Source of the DNA: Acetobacter syzygii
Lineage (GTDB): Bacteria; Pseudomonadota; Alphaproteobacteria; Acetobacterales; Acetobacteraceae
Assembly (NCBI RefSeq): GCF_000964225.1
Contig: NZ_BAMZ01000003.1
Span: forward strand, 1-64,000
Direction: 5' to 3'
Length of the DNA stretch: 64,000 bases
The notes beneath the pieces were generated by a model. That model was given only the letters and a program-made list of their open reading frames with translations. It made no database searches and was not told the origin of the DNA. The position numbers and the translations under genes are program-made. Positions within the stretch are counted from its first letter, which is position 1. Each line of letters begins with the position of its first letter. Below are positions 48,835-58,394 of the stretch, one piece after another.

Positions 48835-50130
48835 GTGTCTGACATACTGGAAGTAACCATCTCCCACCTTGCAACGCAGGGAGATGGTGCGGCGCGCCTG
48901 CCTGACGGGCGTACCGTATTTGTTGCAGATACACTGCCCGGCGAACAGGTGAGCATTCGCCTGCAACCCAACGGGCGGGGTCAACTGGTCAATATTCTCA
49001 GCGCCTCCCCCCACAGAACAACGCCATCCTGCCCTTTGTTTGAACAGTGTGGCGGATGCACATTGCAATATATGGACCGCCCTGCCCTGCTGGCATGGAA
49101 AACGGACCTTGTGCGCCATGCGCTGGAAAAAGCCGGGTTTGCAATGCCTGCCAGTATAAGCAGTGTTCAGGTTCAGCCCCATAGCCGCCGACGGGCCGAT
49201 CTGGCCGTGCGCCGGACTGAAGAAGGCATTGTCATTGGCCTTCATGCCAAAGGCAGCCAGACCGTAACGGACATGACCAGTTGTGCGGTGCTGCACCCAA
49301 CAATTATGGCCAGCCTGCCAGCACTCCGGACGACTCTGCGCAGCCTGAACGCCGTGCACAAAATGGCGGACCTTCAGATCAACCTACTGGATTCGGGGCT
49401 GGATATTCTGCTCAGCACCGATTCGCCACTCATTGCAACAGACCGCCAACGTCTGACGGCTCTGGCCGAAGACTTAAACATTCCTCGGATTAGCTGGCAG
49501 CGCTTGAAGTCCTCTGCTCCGTACGAAACGGCTGTTCAGCGTGCCCCCGTATTCCAAACCATTGCAGGCCATACGCTAACACCTCCACCTGGAGCCTTTT
49601 TGCAGGCCACAGCCCAAAGCGAACAGGCTATTCAGCAATCTGTGCTCGATGCCTTACCGGCACGGCTGGGCAAACGGGCGAGTCTGATAGAGCTCTATGC
49701 AGGATGTGGGACATTAACCCTACCTTTGGGAGAACGCTGCCAGGTGCAGGCCTACGAAGGGTATGAGCCTGCCGTGGCTGCTCTTAAAGCGGTAGGAAAA
49801 TCACGCGTAACACCTGTCTGCCGGGATCTGAACCGCCAACCAATTATGGGGAAAGACCTTGGTAAGGCCGATGTGGTCGTTCTGGACCCACCCCATGCAG
49901 GGGCTAAACTGCAAATGCGGCAGATTGCCCTAGGCAAGCCCGATTACGTTATTTACGTCAGTTGCAACCCGGCCGCCCTGAGTAACGATGCGAGTCAGCT
50001 GGCATCCGCAGGATACAGGCTGGAAACGGTCTCGGTCATTGATCAGTTTTTATGGTCTGCCGAAACCGAAGCCGTCTGCGCTTTTAAACGTGAAAGCTCT
50101 CGCCGCAGCCGCAACGCCCTTTCTCATTAG
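48835..50130 (+). CDS. 23S rRNA (uracil-5)-methyltransferase family protein
   Basis: A 431-residue class I methyltransferase of the RlmD/TrmA group, which makes 5-methyluridine in rRNA or tRNA. A TRAM-like N-terminus precedes a 4Fe-4S site with Cys66, Cys72, Cys75 and Cys150 (CPLFEQCGGC). The SAM domain has ELYAGCGTLTLPL, and the nucleophile is Cys377 in SCNPAALSND. The start is GTG at 48835, preceded by AAGGAAAA. The 3' end overlaps the convergent sufA by 47 bases. Confidence 0.9.
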   Translation: MSDILEVTISHLATQGDGAARLPDGRTVFVADTLPGEQVSIRLQPNGRGQLVNILSASPHRTTPSCPLFEQCGGCTLQYMDRPALLAWKTDLVRHALEKAGFAMPASISSVQVQPHSRRRADLAVRRTEEGIVIGLHAKGSQTVTDMTSCAVLHPTIMASLPALRTTLRSLNAVHKMADLQINLLDSGLDILLSTDSPLIATDRQRLTALAEDLNIPRISWQRLKSSAPYETAVQRAPVFQTIAGHTLTPPPGAFLQATAQSEQAIQQSVLDALPARLGKRASLIELYAGCGTLTLPLGERCQVQAYEGYEPAVAALKAVGKSRVTPVCRDLNRQPIMGKDLGKADVVVLDPPHAGAKLQMRQIALGKPDYVIYVSCNPAALSNDASQLASAGYRLETVSVIDQFLWSAETEAVCAFKRESSRRSRNALSH

Positions 50131-50452
50131 GGTTTATAAATACAAACCCCTCTTCCAAGTCGTTTTCGCGGTAATCCATTTCCGAGCCGATCAGGAAGAG
50201 GGTGGCCTTGCGGTCCACCAGCAGGGTCAGACCGTGGTCCTTAACGACTTCATCCCCTTCTCCGCTCTGTGGTACAAAGGCCATATCGTAGGCTTTGCCG
50301 GAGCACCCTTTGGTAGAAACGGAAATACGCAGCAACTCGCCTGCGTGCGCCGTGGCATACAAATGCCGCAGGCGAGTAGCCGCAGCATCCGTCAGGCGCA
50401 TAAGAGGGGGTAATTCCCTTTTGGTCGATGAAATGGTCGCAGTTTGTGACAT
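50084..50452 (-). CDS. sufA: A-type Fe-S carrier SufA
   Basis: A 122-residue HesB/IscA-type protein passing Fe-S clusters from the SufBCD scaffold to target apoproteins. The ligand cysteines are in STKGCSGKAYDMAF and the C-terminal KGRCGCGESF. GGAG precedes the ATG by four bases. It is the last gene of the leftward suf operon, 18 bases after sufT. Confidence 0.93.
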   Translation of the reverse strand: MSQTATISSTKRELPPLMRLTDAAATRLRHLYATAHAGELLRISVSTKGCSGKAYDMAFVPQSGEGDEVVKDHGLTLLVDRKATLFLIGSEMDYRENDLEEGFVFINPNEKGRCGCGESFHV

Positions 50453-50470
50453 ATCACTCCATCCTTTCGG

Positions 50471-50968
50471 TCAAAACATGTTCAGGGCCAGCCGGGCCTC
50501 ATCGCTCATGCGCGACATATCCCACGGCGGGTCCCACACAACTTCCACTTCGGCCGATTTTACGCCCGGTACTTTTTCCACCGCATCCTTGACCTGAATA
50601 GGTAACTCCTGCGCGCTGGGGCAGTTCGGTGCAGTGAGCGTCATTTCAACACGCACACGTCCGTCATCATACAGGTCTATGGCGTAGATCAGGCCCAGTT
50701 CGTAAATATTGACCGGAATTTCCGGGTCATGGACGGTCGCAATAGCTTCCACCACCGCATCCTCCGATGCAGGGCCGGGGAGTGCACTCTCTTTTGAAGT
50801 CGAGCCAGCCTGTGCTGGTTCATCCCCATCTGGGGTCCATCCCTCTACTTTGGCAGATGGTGCATCGGCCCCGTCGTGCTCTGCGTGAAGAACACGCTCA
50901 ACCGGCAACTCCTGCGCCGGGGGAACTGCCTGTTTTTGCACCTGAATGCCTTCTTCAACCATCGACAT
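50471..50968 (-). CDS. sufT: MIP18-family Fe-S assembly protein SufT
   Basis: A 165-residue protein. The C-terminal 100 residues are a DUF59/MIP18 domain (VHDPEIPVNIYELGLIYAID and LTAPNCPSAQELP), associated with late steps of Fe-S maturation. The first 60 residues are Pro/Glu/Ala rich and look disordered. The ATG at 50968 has GGAGG ten bases upstream and lies 14 bases inside sufU. Confidence 0.9.
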   Translation of the reverse strand: MSMVEEGIQVQKQAVPPAQELPVERVLHAEHDGADAPSAKVEGWTPDGDEPAQAGSTSKESALPGPASEDAVVEAIATVHDPEIPVNIYELGLIYAIDLYDDGRVRVEMTLTAPNCPSAQELPIQVKDAVEKVPGVKSAEVEVVWDPPWDMSRMSDEARLALNMF

Positions 50969-51416
50969 GAGAAAAAGCCTCCTCCAGCGCAACCCAAGGC
51001 AGTTCTGCGCAGCGTATTCGTGCTTTGTGGGAGCGCAATGGAGCAAAAACCTCCAGAGCACCCAAGGGAACTTGGTGGGATTTTTCCACCACAGCAGACG
51101 ATGATGGTTCCACCAGCAAAGCCTTAAACCGATCAGCGACCTGAAGAGCCTGTGTAACAGTCTCCCCCCGCAAACGCTCCGCCATCAGATCTGCTGCGGC
51201 AGAACAGATGGCACATCCACGGGTCTGGTGCCGGATATCCTGAATATGGTGCCCGTTCAGGGCAATATCCAGATGTGTTTTATCGCCACATAGCGGGTTA
51301 CGACCTTCGCCCTGCACGTCTGGTGCATCCAGCCGTCCAGCGTGGAGGGGCTTGCGCGCACGCTCCACAATCAGCCTGTCATACAGGGCATCACGTTCCG
51401 CAGTGCTGGAGTTCAC
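50955..51416 (-). CDS. sufU: SufU-type sulfur-transfer/scaffold protein
   Basis: A 153-residue IscU-like SufU with three cysteines (NPLCGDK, RGCAICSA, IRCAELPW) that bind zinc or accept persulfide sulfur from SufS. Its presence instead of sufE indicates a SufS-SufU sulfur relay. Start is GTG at 51416, overlapping the sufS stop (GTGA). Confidence 0.93.
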   Translation of the reverse strand: MNSSTAERDALYDRLIVERARKPLHAGRLDAPDVQGEGRNPLCGDKTHLDIALNGHHIQDIRHQTRGCAICSAAADLMAERLRGETVTQALQVADRFKALLVEPSSSAVVEKSHQVPLGALEVFAPLRSHKARIRCAELPWVALEEAFSHVDG

Positions 51417-52666
51417 ACAAAAAAATCCCGAATGCGCACCAGCGTATCTGCCAGCACGTCAATTTCTTCTTTCTGGGTGTAAATACCAAAGCTTGCACGG
51501 GCTGTTGCACTCAAGCCCAGGCGGCGCATAAGCGGCTCTGCACAATGATGCCCCGCCCTTATGGCAATACCGTTGCGATCCAGCAGGGTTGCAATATCGT
51601 GCGGGTGCACATCCTCCATGGTGAAGGAGACAACCCCACCACGCATTCTGGGGTTCCCCACAATTTTAAGCCCCGGCACTGTGGCCAGCCGCTGGAGCGC
51701 ATGGGCCGTAAGTGCTGCCTCATGTGCCGCAATCGCATCAAACCCGACTTGACTAACCCACTCTATGGCCGCGCCTAAGCCCATGGTTTCCACGATGGCA
51801 GGTGTTCCCGCCTCAAACTTATGCGGAATGTTAGCCCATGTGGAACGTTCAAAAGTTACGGTGGAGATCATATCTCCCCCACCAAGGAACGGGGGCATCT
51901 GTTCCAACAGAGCACGGCGTGCCCATAGCACACCAATGCCTGTTGGGCCGTACAGCTTATGCCCGGTAAACGTATAAAAATCTGCATCCAGTGCCTGTAC
52001 ATCCGTTTTGTGGTGCACAACGGCCTGGCTGCCATCAAACAGCACCAGCGCCCCGGCTGCGTGGGCAACTTCCGCTATCTGTGAGGCAGGGGTTATGGTT
52101 CCGAGCACGTTGGACATGTGCGTAATCGCCACAAGTCCAACCTTACCATCGGCCAGAAAAGCTTTGTACGCTTCCATATCCAGATCACCGTCATCGGTAA
52201 TCGGAGCTATACGCAGTTCAATTCCGGCTCTATCGCGCAGCATCTGCCATGGAACAAGGTTGGCATGGTGCTCCATTTGCGAAATGAGCACGGCCTGACC
52301 GGGCCTGAGCAGCGCACCAAAAGAGTGCGCCACCAGATTGATGGCTTCCGTGCTGTTACGTGTAAATACGATTTCCTCACGCGAGGGTGCGTTCAGAAAA
52401 CCGGCAACCAGATCCCGCACACCCTCATACGCCTCAGTCGTGCGTTCGCTCATCCAATGCAGACCGCGATGGATGTTGGCGTACTGGTGGCGCATGGTAT
52501 TGGCCATGCTGTCTATAACCGCATTGGGCTTTTGGGCTGATGCAGCACTGTCCAAAAAAACCAGCGGACGATCATGCACCTTTTCCGCCAGAATGGGGAA
52601 CTGCGCACGAATAGCCTGCACATCCAGTTGGGAAGCAGCTGGGGATTTGGCGGTATGCGTGGCCAT
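51413..52666 (-). CDS. sufS: Cysteine desulfurase SufS
   Basis: A 417-residue class II cysteine desulfurase supplying sulfur for clusters. The PLP lysine lies in FTGHKLYGPTGIG and the active-site cysteine in RAGHHCAEPLM, the short-loop form typical of SufS. The ATG at 52666 overlaps the sufD stop by one base; a GTG at 52669 adds one residue. Confidence 0.95.
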   Translation of the reverse strand: MATHTAKSPAASQLDVQAIRAQFPILAEKVHDRPLVFLDSAASAQKPNAVIDSMANTMRHQYANIHRGLHWMSERTTEAYEGVRDLVAGFLNAPSREEIVFTRNSTEAINLVAHSFGALLRPGQAVLISQMEHHANLVPWQMLRDRAGIELRIAPITDDGDLDMEAYKAFLADGKVGLVAITHMSNVLGTITPASQIAEVAHAAGALVLFDGSQAVVHHKTDVQALDADFYTFTGHKLYGPTGIGVLWARRALLEQMPPFLGGGDMISTVTFERSTWANIPHKFEAGTPAIVETMGLGAAIEWVSQVGFDAIAAHEAALTAHALQRLATVPGLKIVGNPRMRGGVVSFTMEDVHPHDIATLLDRNGIAIRAGHHCAEPLMRRLGLSATARASFGIYTQKEEIDVLADTLVRIRDFFV

Positions 52667-53943
52667 CACGCTTCTCCCTTTTGTGCAAACCGGGCCGCCA
52701 TGACTGCGCGGCAGAAAGTCTGGGCCGTAGCATCCACCACAAGGGCGATGGCTTCATCCAAAAATGCATCTATCAGCATCTGCCGTGCTTCCTGCACGGA
52801 AATACCGCGGCTCCGCAGGTAAAACAGCTGGTCATCATCCAGCGCACCAACGGTTGCACCATGGCTGCACCGCACGTCATCAGCATAAATTTCCAGCTCT
52901 GGCTTGGCATCTATCTCCGCATCGGGAGAGAGGAGCAACGCCTGATTCATCTGGTAGCCGTCTGTTTTCAGGGCAACCTGCTCAACCAGCACCTTGCCCT
53001 GAAAAACACCGCGTGCATGACCATCCAGCACATTCCGCACTGTCTGGCGGGAAATACAGTCGGATGCGGCATGGGTAATAACGCTGGTAATGTCCCCCAC
53101 CTGCTGGCCAGCCAAGCGCTGCGCGCCATTCACATGCACAACACCACGCGGAGATGCCAGACGGGCATGGACCTCATGCCGCACAAGCTGACCACCCAGC
53201 CCCAGCACAAAGCTGTCATAAACGCTTTTATGGCCAACATGGGCATACAGGGTCCCAAGACTGATTGCCTGAGCACCCTCCGTCTGCAACGTAACATGCT
53301 CCAGCGTTGCGCCATCCTCGACACGGATATCCATAACCGGATTATGGAAATACGTCCCCTGCCCTGCCTGCACACTGATCAGCCGTAAATATGCATCCTT
53401 TTCCACCACGACCGTATGCCTTGGATGGAAAGAGACCGGCTGCTCTTGCGCCACACCGAGGGAGATGAGCATGAGGTGCCCTGCATCCTCCCCGGCAGGC
53501 ACGCGCAGCACCAGCCCATCTTCCGCCAGCGCCGTATTCAGGGCAACCAGCGGGTCCCGGTCTGGAGCGGCCTGCAAGCCAAACTCGGCATTCTGCCCAA
53601 AAAAGGACAGATCCACATCGTCCGGTGCAACACTGAATGCCGGGGCATGGCGACCGTTAACAAACACAACCCGTGGGAGGGCTGCCATTGCGGGATGCGC
53701 CTGAAAAACGCCATCCAGCAGGGCGCGTACAGCCGCCTCATCCACCTGTGCAGGGGCTTGCAGGTAATCCTGCTTACCCAGTGCACGCAACGCAGTGTAT
53801 TTCCATGCCTCGGACTTGCGGTCGGGCAGACCTGTTCTGGCCAGAGCCCCGGCAGCAGACTGCCGTTGAGCGCCGGTAAGAGTGTTCAGCCTGTTTGCGA
53901 AGAGTGCTAACGGACCGGACATATCTTTGCTGAGTGCGTTCAC
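52666..53943 (-). CDS. sufD: SufD scaffold subunit
   Basis: A 425-residue beta-helical partner of SufB in the SufBC2D scaffold. The C-terminal segment DDVRCSHGATVGALDDDQLFYLRSRGI is the family hallmark. Start is GTG at 53943 overlapping the sufC stop (GTGA). Confidence 0.95.
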   Translation of the reverse strand: MNALSKDMSGPLALFANRLNTLTGAQRQSAAGALARTGLPDRKSEAWKYTALRALGKQDYLQAPAQVDEAAVRALLDGVFQAHPAMAALPRVVFVNGRHAPAFSVAPDDVDLSFFGQNAEFGLQAAPDRDPLVALNTALAEDGLVLRVPAGEDAGHLMLISLGVAQEQPVSFHPRHTVVVEKDAYLRLISVQAGQGTYFHNPVMDIRVEDGATLEHVTLQTEGAQAISLGTLYAHVGHKSVYDSFVLGLGGQLVRHEVHARLASPRGVVHVNGAQRLAGQQVGDITSVITHAASDCISRQTVRNVLDGHARGVFQGKVLVEQVALKTDGYQMNQALLLSPDAEIDAKPELEIYADDVRCSHGATVGALDDDQLFYLRSRGISVQEARQMLIDAFLDEAIALVVDATAQTFCRAVMAARFAQKGEA

Positions 53944-54710
53944 GCCACCTCCGCCAGAAATTTTGTATAACCTTCCTGATCAATCTGCCGCGCCAGTTCC
54001 GGGCCGCCAGAAAGGATAATACGCCCACGCGCCATGACATGAATGCGGTCTGGCACCAGATAATCCAGCAGCTTCTGATGGTGCGTGATCACCAGAGCCG
54101 AGAAGGTGGGAGCACGCAGGCGATTAACCCCTTCGGCCACAATGCGTAGGGCATCCACGTCCAGCCCACTATCGGTTTCATCCAGAATGGCAAATGTTGG
54201 CTGGAGCAGAGTCATCTGCAACACTTCGTTGCGTTTTTTCTCCCCACCGGAAAAACCGACATTCACATTCCGCTTAAGCATATCCGGTGCCATGGACAGA
54301 GCTTTGGCGGCCTCGCGCGCCATTTTAAGGAACGCCACGGCATCCAGTTCTTCCTGCCCGCGTGCACGCCTTACGGCATTAACAGCCGTACGCAGGAAGT
54401 TGGCGTTATTGACCCCCGGCAATTCGATAGGGGACTGAAACGCCAGAAAAAGCCCGGCAGCCGCACGTTCTTCCGGCTCCATGGCCAACAGGTCCTGCCC
54501 ATGGAACGTGGCTGTCCCGGCCGTTACCTCGTAATCCTCACGTCCGGCCAGAACGTAGGACAGTGTGGACTTACCCGACCCATTTGGCCCCATGATCACA
54601 TGGACTTCGCCCGGAGGAATACTCAGGTCCACACCACGCAGAATCTGCTTTTCCTGCCCATCGGCGTCAATTTGTGCGCAAAGGCCGGAAATTTCCAAAA
54701 ACTGGCTCAT
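53940..54710 (-). CDS. sufC: SufC ATPase
   Basis: A 256-residue ABC-type ATPase that drives conformational change in the SufBCD scaffold. Walker A is GPNGSGKSTL, signature FSGGEKKR, Walker B ILDETDSGLD with the usual SufC DSGLD. ATG at 54710 follows GGGAGA. A longer frame upstream overlaps sufB and is rejected. Confidence 0.96.
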   Translation of the reverse strand: MSQFLEISGLCAQIDADGQEKQILRGVDLSIPPGEVHVIMGPNGSGKSTLSYVLAGREDYEVTAGTATFHGQDLLAMEPEERAAAGLFLAFQSPIELPGVNNANFLRTAVNAVRRARGQEELDAVAFLKMAREAAKALSMAPDMLKRNVNVGFSGGEKKRNEVLQMTLLQPTFAILDETDSGLDVDALRIVAEGVNRLRAPTFSALVITHHQKLLDYLVPDRIHVMARGRIILSGGPELARQIDQEGYTKFLAEVA

Positions 54711-54723
54711 ACTCTGCTCTCCC

Positions 54724-56208
54724 TTAACCCACGCTGCCTTCAAGGCTGATCTGCAACAGTTTTTGTGCTTCCACGGCAAATTCCATGGGCAGTTCCTTAA
54801 GAACATCGCGGCAAAAACCGTTTACGATCAGGCCGACTGCGTCTTCCTCAGACAGGCCACGCTGGCGGCAGTAAAACAGTTGGTCTTCTGAAATTTTGGA
54901 TGTTGTTGCTTCGTGTTCAATGCGCGCATTCATATTGCGGCTTTCAATGTAGGGCACCGTATGGGCCCCGCACTGGTCACCGATCAGCAGACTATCGCAC
55001 TGGGTAAAGTTACGTGCACCCGATGCCTTGGGCTGTACCCGCACCAGCCCACGGTATGTGCTGTCTGACCGGCCAGCACTAATGGTCTTGGCAATAATGG
55101 TCGAACGCGTATTGCGGCCAAGATGGATCATTTTGGTGCCGGTATCGGCCTGCTGGTGGTTGTTGGTCACCGCAACGGAATAGAACTCACCCACCGAACC
55201 TTCACCTTGCAGAATGCAGGATGGGTACTTCCACGTAATAGCGGAGCCGGTTTCCACCTGTGTCCAGGATATTTTGGAGCGTGCGCCACGACATGCACCA
55301 CGTTTGGTCACAAAATTGTAAATACCCCCCCGCCCGTTTTCATCCCCGGGGTACCAGTTCTGTACGGTGGAGTATTTAATGGAGGCATCATCCATGGCGA
55401 CAAGCTCCACCACAGCGGCATGGAGCTGGTTTTCATCCCGCATGGGGGCTGTACAACCCTCCAGGTACGAAACGGAAGCCCCTTCCTCCACCACAATCAG
55501 GGTACGCTCAAACTGCCCGGTATTCCGGGCATTGATCCGGAAGTAGGTGGAAAGCTCCATAGGGCAGCGTACCCCCTTGGGCACATACACAAACGAGCCA
55601 TCCGTAAATACTGCGGAGTTCAGCGCTGAAAAGAAATTATCCCCCGCAGGAACAACCGTGCCCAAATACTTGCGCACCAGATCCGGATGTTCCTTAACAG
55701 CCTCGGAAATAGGGCAGAAAATAACCCCGGCTTCCTCCAGCGTTTTACGGAAGGTCGTGGCAACAGACACGCTATCAAACACAGCATCCACAGCCACGGG
55801 CATACGCTCGCCCTCAGGCACTTCCACCCCGGCCAGCAAAGCCTGCTCATGCAGGGGGATGCCCAGTTTTTCGTAGGTCCGCAGCAGTTCGGGGTCTACC
55901 TCGTCAAGCGATTTGGGACCGGGCTTCTTGCGCGGAGCCGCGTAGTAATGGGCATCCTGATAATCGATGGGAGGGTAAGCGACCTTGGCCCATTTGGGCT
56001 CCTGCATGGCCTGCCATGTTTTATAGGCAGCCAGCCGCCACTCCAGCATCCATTCCGGCTCTTCCTTACGGCTGGAAATCAGACGGATAATGTCCTCATT
56101 CAGCCCTTTGGGAGCCATATCCATTTCTATGTCGGTCTCAAACCCCCATTTGTAGGTAGACTGGCCCAGCTTTTCGACCGCTTCGCGCGTTTGAGTAACT
56201 GCTGGCAT
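54724..56208 (-). CDS. sufB: SufB scaffold subunit
   Basis: A 494-residue scaffold on which Fe-S clusters are built. [20 protein letters not shown] and the C-terminal [22 protein letters not shown] with a conserved cysteine are typical. It lies 3 bases after the Rrf2 regulator gene. Confidence 0.96.
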   Translation of the reverse strand: MPAVTQTREAVEKLGQSTYKWGFETDIEMDMAPKGLNEDIIRLISSRKEEPEWMLEWRLAAYKTWQAMQEPKWAKVAYPPIDYQDAHYYAAPRKKPGPKSLDEVDPELLRTYEKLGIPLHEQALLAGVEVPEGERMPVAVDAVFDSVSVATTFRKTLEEAGVIFCPISEAVKEHPDLVRKYLGTVVPAGDNFFSALNSAVFTDGSFVYVPKGVRCPMELSTYFRINARNTGQFERTLIVVEEGASVSYLEGCTAPMRDENQLHAAVVELVAMDDASIKYSTVQNWYPGDENGRGGIYNFVTKRGACRGARSKISWTQVETGSAITWKYPSCILQGEGSVGEFYSVAVTNNHQQADTGTKMIHLGRNTRSTIIAKTISAGRSDSTYRGLVRVQPKASGARNFTQCDSLLIGDQCGAHTVPYIESRNMNARIEHEATTSKISEDQLFYCRQRGLSEEDAVGLIVNGFCRDVLKELPMEFAVEAQKLLQISLEGSVG

Positions 56209-56211
56209 GGT

Positions 56212-56676
56212 TCAGACCCCTTCCCGTATCGTCTGGGTGGCGTTGAGCTTGTTAATCTGGGAGAGAACCGTGGAACATGCTTCCTTTGGACGCATACTCT
56301 CTAGCGATATCCCTTCCAAGGTTGACTGTATTGCCGTGTTGATCACGTCCCAGCTACCGCACAAACCGCAGGACAGACCGGTATCGCACTCACGCCCGCC
56401 TACGCAGGCGGTCAGGGCAATCTGGCCATCTACCGCGGTAATAACACTGGCAACAGACATATCCGCCAAGGACCGGGCCAAGCGATAACCGCCTTTTGCA
56501 CCACGCTGGGACAGAACAAAACCATGTGCGGACAAAACCTTGAGCACTTTGGCAACAGTGGGTTCTGGCACACCGGTAATGGCAGCAAGAGCGGGGGACG
56601 TTACCACGCCCTCCTGTTCTCCCAGCTTAACAAGTATGACGATCGCATAGTCCGCCAGACGGGAAAGTTTCAGCAT
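56212..56676 (-). CDS. Rrf2-family SUF regulator (IscR-like)
   Basis: A 154-residue winged-helix Rrf2 regulator, first gene of the suf operon and thus probably autoregulatory. The N-terminal LSRLADYAIVILVKL and GVPEPTVAKVLKVLSAHG form the DNA-binding domain. Cys91, Cys97 and Cys103 have the C-x5-C-x5-C spacing of the IscR Fe-S ligands, with an additional Cys106. This suggests it senses cluster sufficiency and represses suf when cluster-bound. Confidence 0.92.
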   Translation of the reverse strand: MLKLSRLADYAIVILVKLGEQEGVVTSPALAAITGVPEPTVAKVLKVLSAHGFVLSQRGAKGGYRLARSLADMSVASVITAVDGQIALTACVGGRECDTGLSCGLCGSWDVINTAIQSTLEGISLESMRPKEACSTVLSQINKLNATQTIREGV

Positions 56677-56720
56677 AATCCGGCTTTCACCTAATTAAAG
56701 ACCTGAATGGTCCTGTTTCG

Positions 56721-56751
56721 GATACATGGCGACAAGCGATGCCAACGTCAA
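56721..56751 (-). promoter_or_regulatory. Putative promoter of the suf operon
   Basis: On the minus strand a TTGACG hexamer at 56746-56751 is followed after 19 bases by TGTATC, which would place the start of transcription near 56714 and give a leader of about 38 bases before the Rrf2 ATG. The spacing is slightly long for sigma-70. Confidence 0.4.
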
Positions 56752-56944
56752 CCCAAAACCGCTTGTTACGCGCCGCTCCCTGCTGCCCTGCAACGCATAT
56801 GTGATCTGCATTCACCCGTATGCGCCTGCTCTTTCCAAGCTTACGCCCATATCCGCCGGGTAGCTCTTCCCTATCTGCGCAAGTGCCATGCGGTCACATG
56901 TATTCCCCACGGAACCCTGTGCCAGAAGGGGTATCACTCCCGTG

Positions 56945-58243
56945 TTATTGCGCGTTGATTCCAAATGTCAGCCGCAAGGCAGCAAACAGGAGCGCCCCCA
57001 CGGCAAAGCCAACCAGCGTGCCATTAAAGCGAATGAACTGGAGATCCTTACCCACCCGCAGTTCCAGCTTTTCCGCGATTTCCACCCCGTTCCAGCCTGA
57101 AACCACGCGTGCGATAAATTCCGCCATCTGGTCCCTTACAAACGGCAGGGCTTTGCCAATAGTTGCGTCCACACGTTCCACTATGCGCTCACGCAGAACA
57201 GCATCGTTCCTCAACTGCCCGGCCATGCGCGCCAGAGCATCGCGCACAAGGTTGGCTATGCGCCCCTGCGGGTCTTCCACATCGGTTTCCACCATCCGGC
57301 GAAAACGCAGCCAGATATCCCCCCACCAGCCCACCACACTTTCGTGCGACAGAACGGAGGTTACAGCCTGCGTAAACTCACGCCCCCGCTCGGGATCGGT
57401 TTCTATCCGGTCGATCTGGAGTCTGACCCAACTGGTAAAGCCCTCACGCAGGCTGGAGTTTTCCGGATCGATTCGGTCCAGCTCCTGTGCGGCGGCGGTA
57501 AGCACCTTGGTGGCAATGGAGCCACCAATGGCCCAGCCCAGAATACGCCCACCCTGCTCCCGCACACGATCTTCGATCATGTCCCGCAGGGCTCCTTCCT
57601 TCGCCTTAAGCCCATCTTTGAGTTGGCTTAAAAAATAGGAAAGCACCTCCTGGTGCCGGTCATCATCCACCAGACTGCGCAGCGCCTTGGCAATAACGGG
57701 AGCCAGATCGCTCCCTCCCAACAGCCGTGGCATAATCCGCCCTATGGCGTTGCTCGCCCGGCCATCTTCCAGTCGATCAAGCAGTTGCGGCATGGAGCGC
57801 GCCATTGCCCCCACAACTGCATCCTGTGTTGCAGGGTCTTCCAACAGGTTAGCCACAAAAGCGGGTACATCCACACGGGCAAGAACCCGCTCCACCTCCC
57901 TGGCGGTAAAGACCTGACTGGCAACAAACCGCCCCAGCGCACGGGCAAGCCGGTCTTTTTGTGCGGGCAAGATGGCGGTGTGCGGAATAGGGAGCCCTAA
58001 CGGGTGGCGAAAGAGCGCCACAACCGCAAACCAGTCAGCAACCCCGCCCACAACACCCGCACGCGCACCCGCACGCAGCATTTCCAGAAAAAAACCATCC
58101 TCTACCCAGCCTGCGGCGGGGGCCGCATAGCCCAGAATAGTCACCCCTCCCATAAGAGCCAGCAAACCTGTGGCTGCATTCTTGTATCGCCGGAGTGTCT
58201 GCCGGGCGGCGATGTCCGCTTCCGTTTGGGTGTGCGCTGTCAT
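56945..58243 (-). CDS. DUF445 inner-membrane protein
   Basis: A 432-residue protein of the DUF445 (YjiN-like) family: a membrane segment near residues 24-45 with a following GVVGGVADWFAVVALFRHPLG signature, a long helical soluble part, and a final membrane segment at about 408-428. Function is not established for the family. It stands alone, 268 bases from the suf regulator and divergent from the PEP carboxylase gene. Confidence 0.82.
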   Translation of the reverse strand: MTAHTQTEADIAARQTLRRYKNAATGLLALMGGVTILGYAAPAAGWVEDGFFLEMLRAGARAGVVGGVADWFAVVALFRHPLGLPIPHTAILPAQKDRLARALGRFVASQVFTAREVERVLARVDVPAFVANLLEDPATQDAVVGAMARSMPQLLDRLEDGRASNAIGRIMPRLLGGSDLAPVIAKALRSLVDDDRHQEVLSYFLSQLKDGLKAKEGALRDMIEDRVREQGGRILGWAIGGSIATKVLTAAAQELDRIDPENSSLREGFTSWVRLQIDRIETDPERGREFTQAVTSVLSHESVVGWWGDIWLRFRRMVETDVEDPQGRIANLVRDALARMAGQLRNDAVLRERIVERVDATIGKALPFVRDQMAEFIARVVSGWNGVEIAEKLELRVGKDLQFIRFNGTLVGFAVGALLFAALRLTFGINAQ

Positions 58244-58394
58244 ACGCTTATGAATAGCACTCCACCCGCCCTACCCCAAGTGTGCGTGAAGCGGTTGCGC
58301 ATAGAAAGCAGACATGGAAAGCTGAAAGAACAAAATAATAACCTGATCGTTTTGTTTCTTTTCCGATTCAATATGCAACGATATAGAGCGCGCC

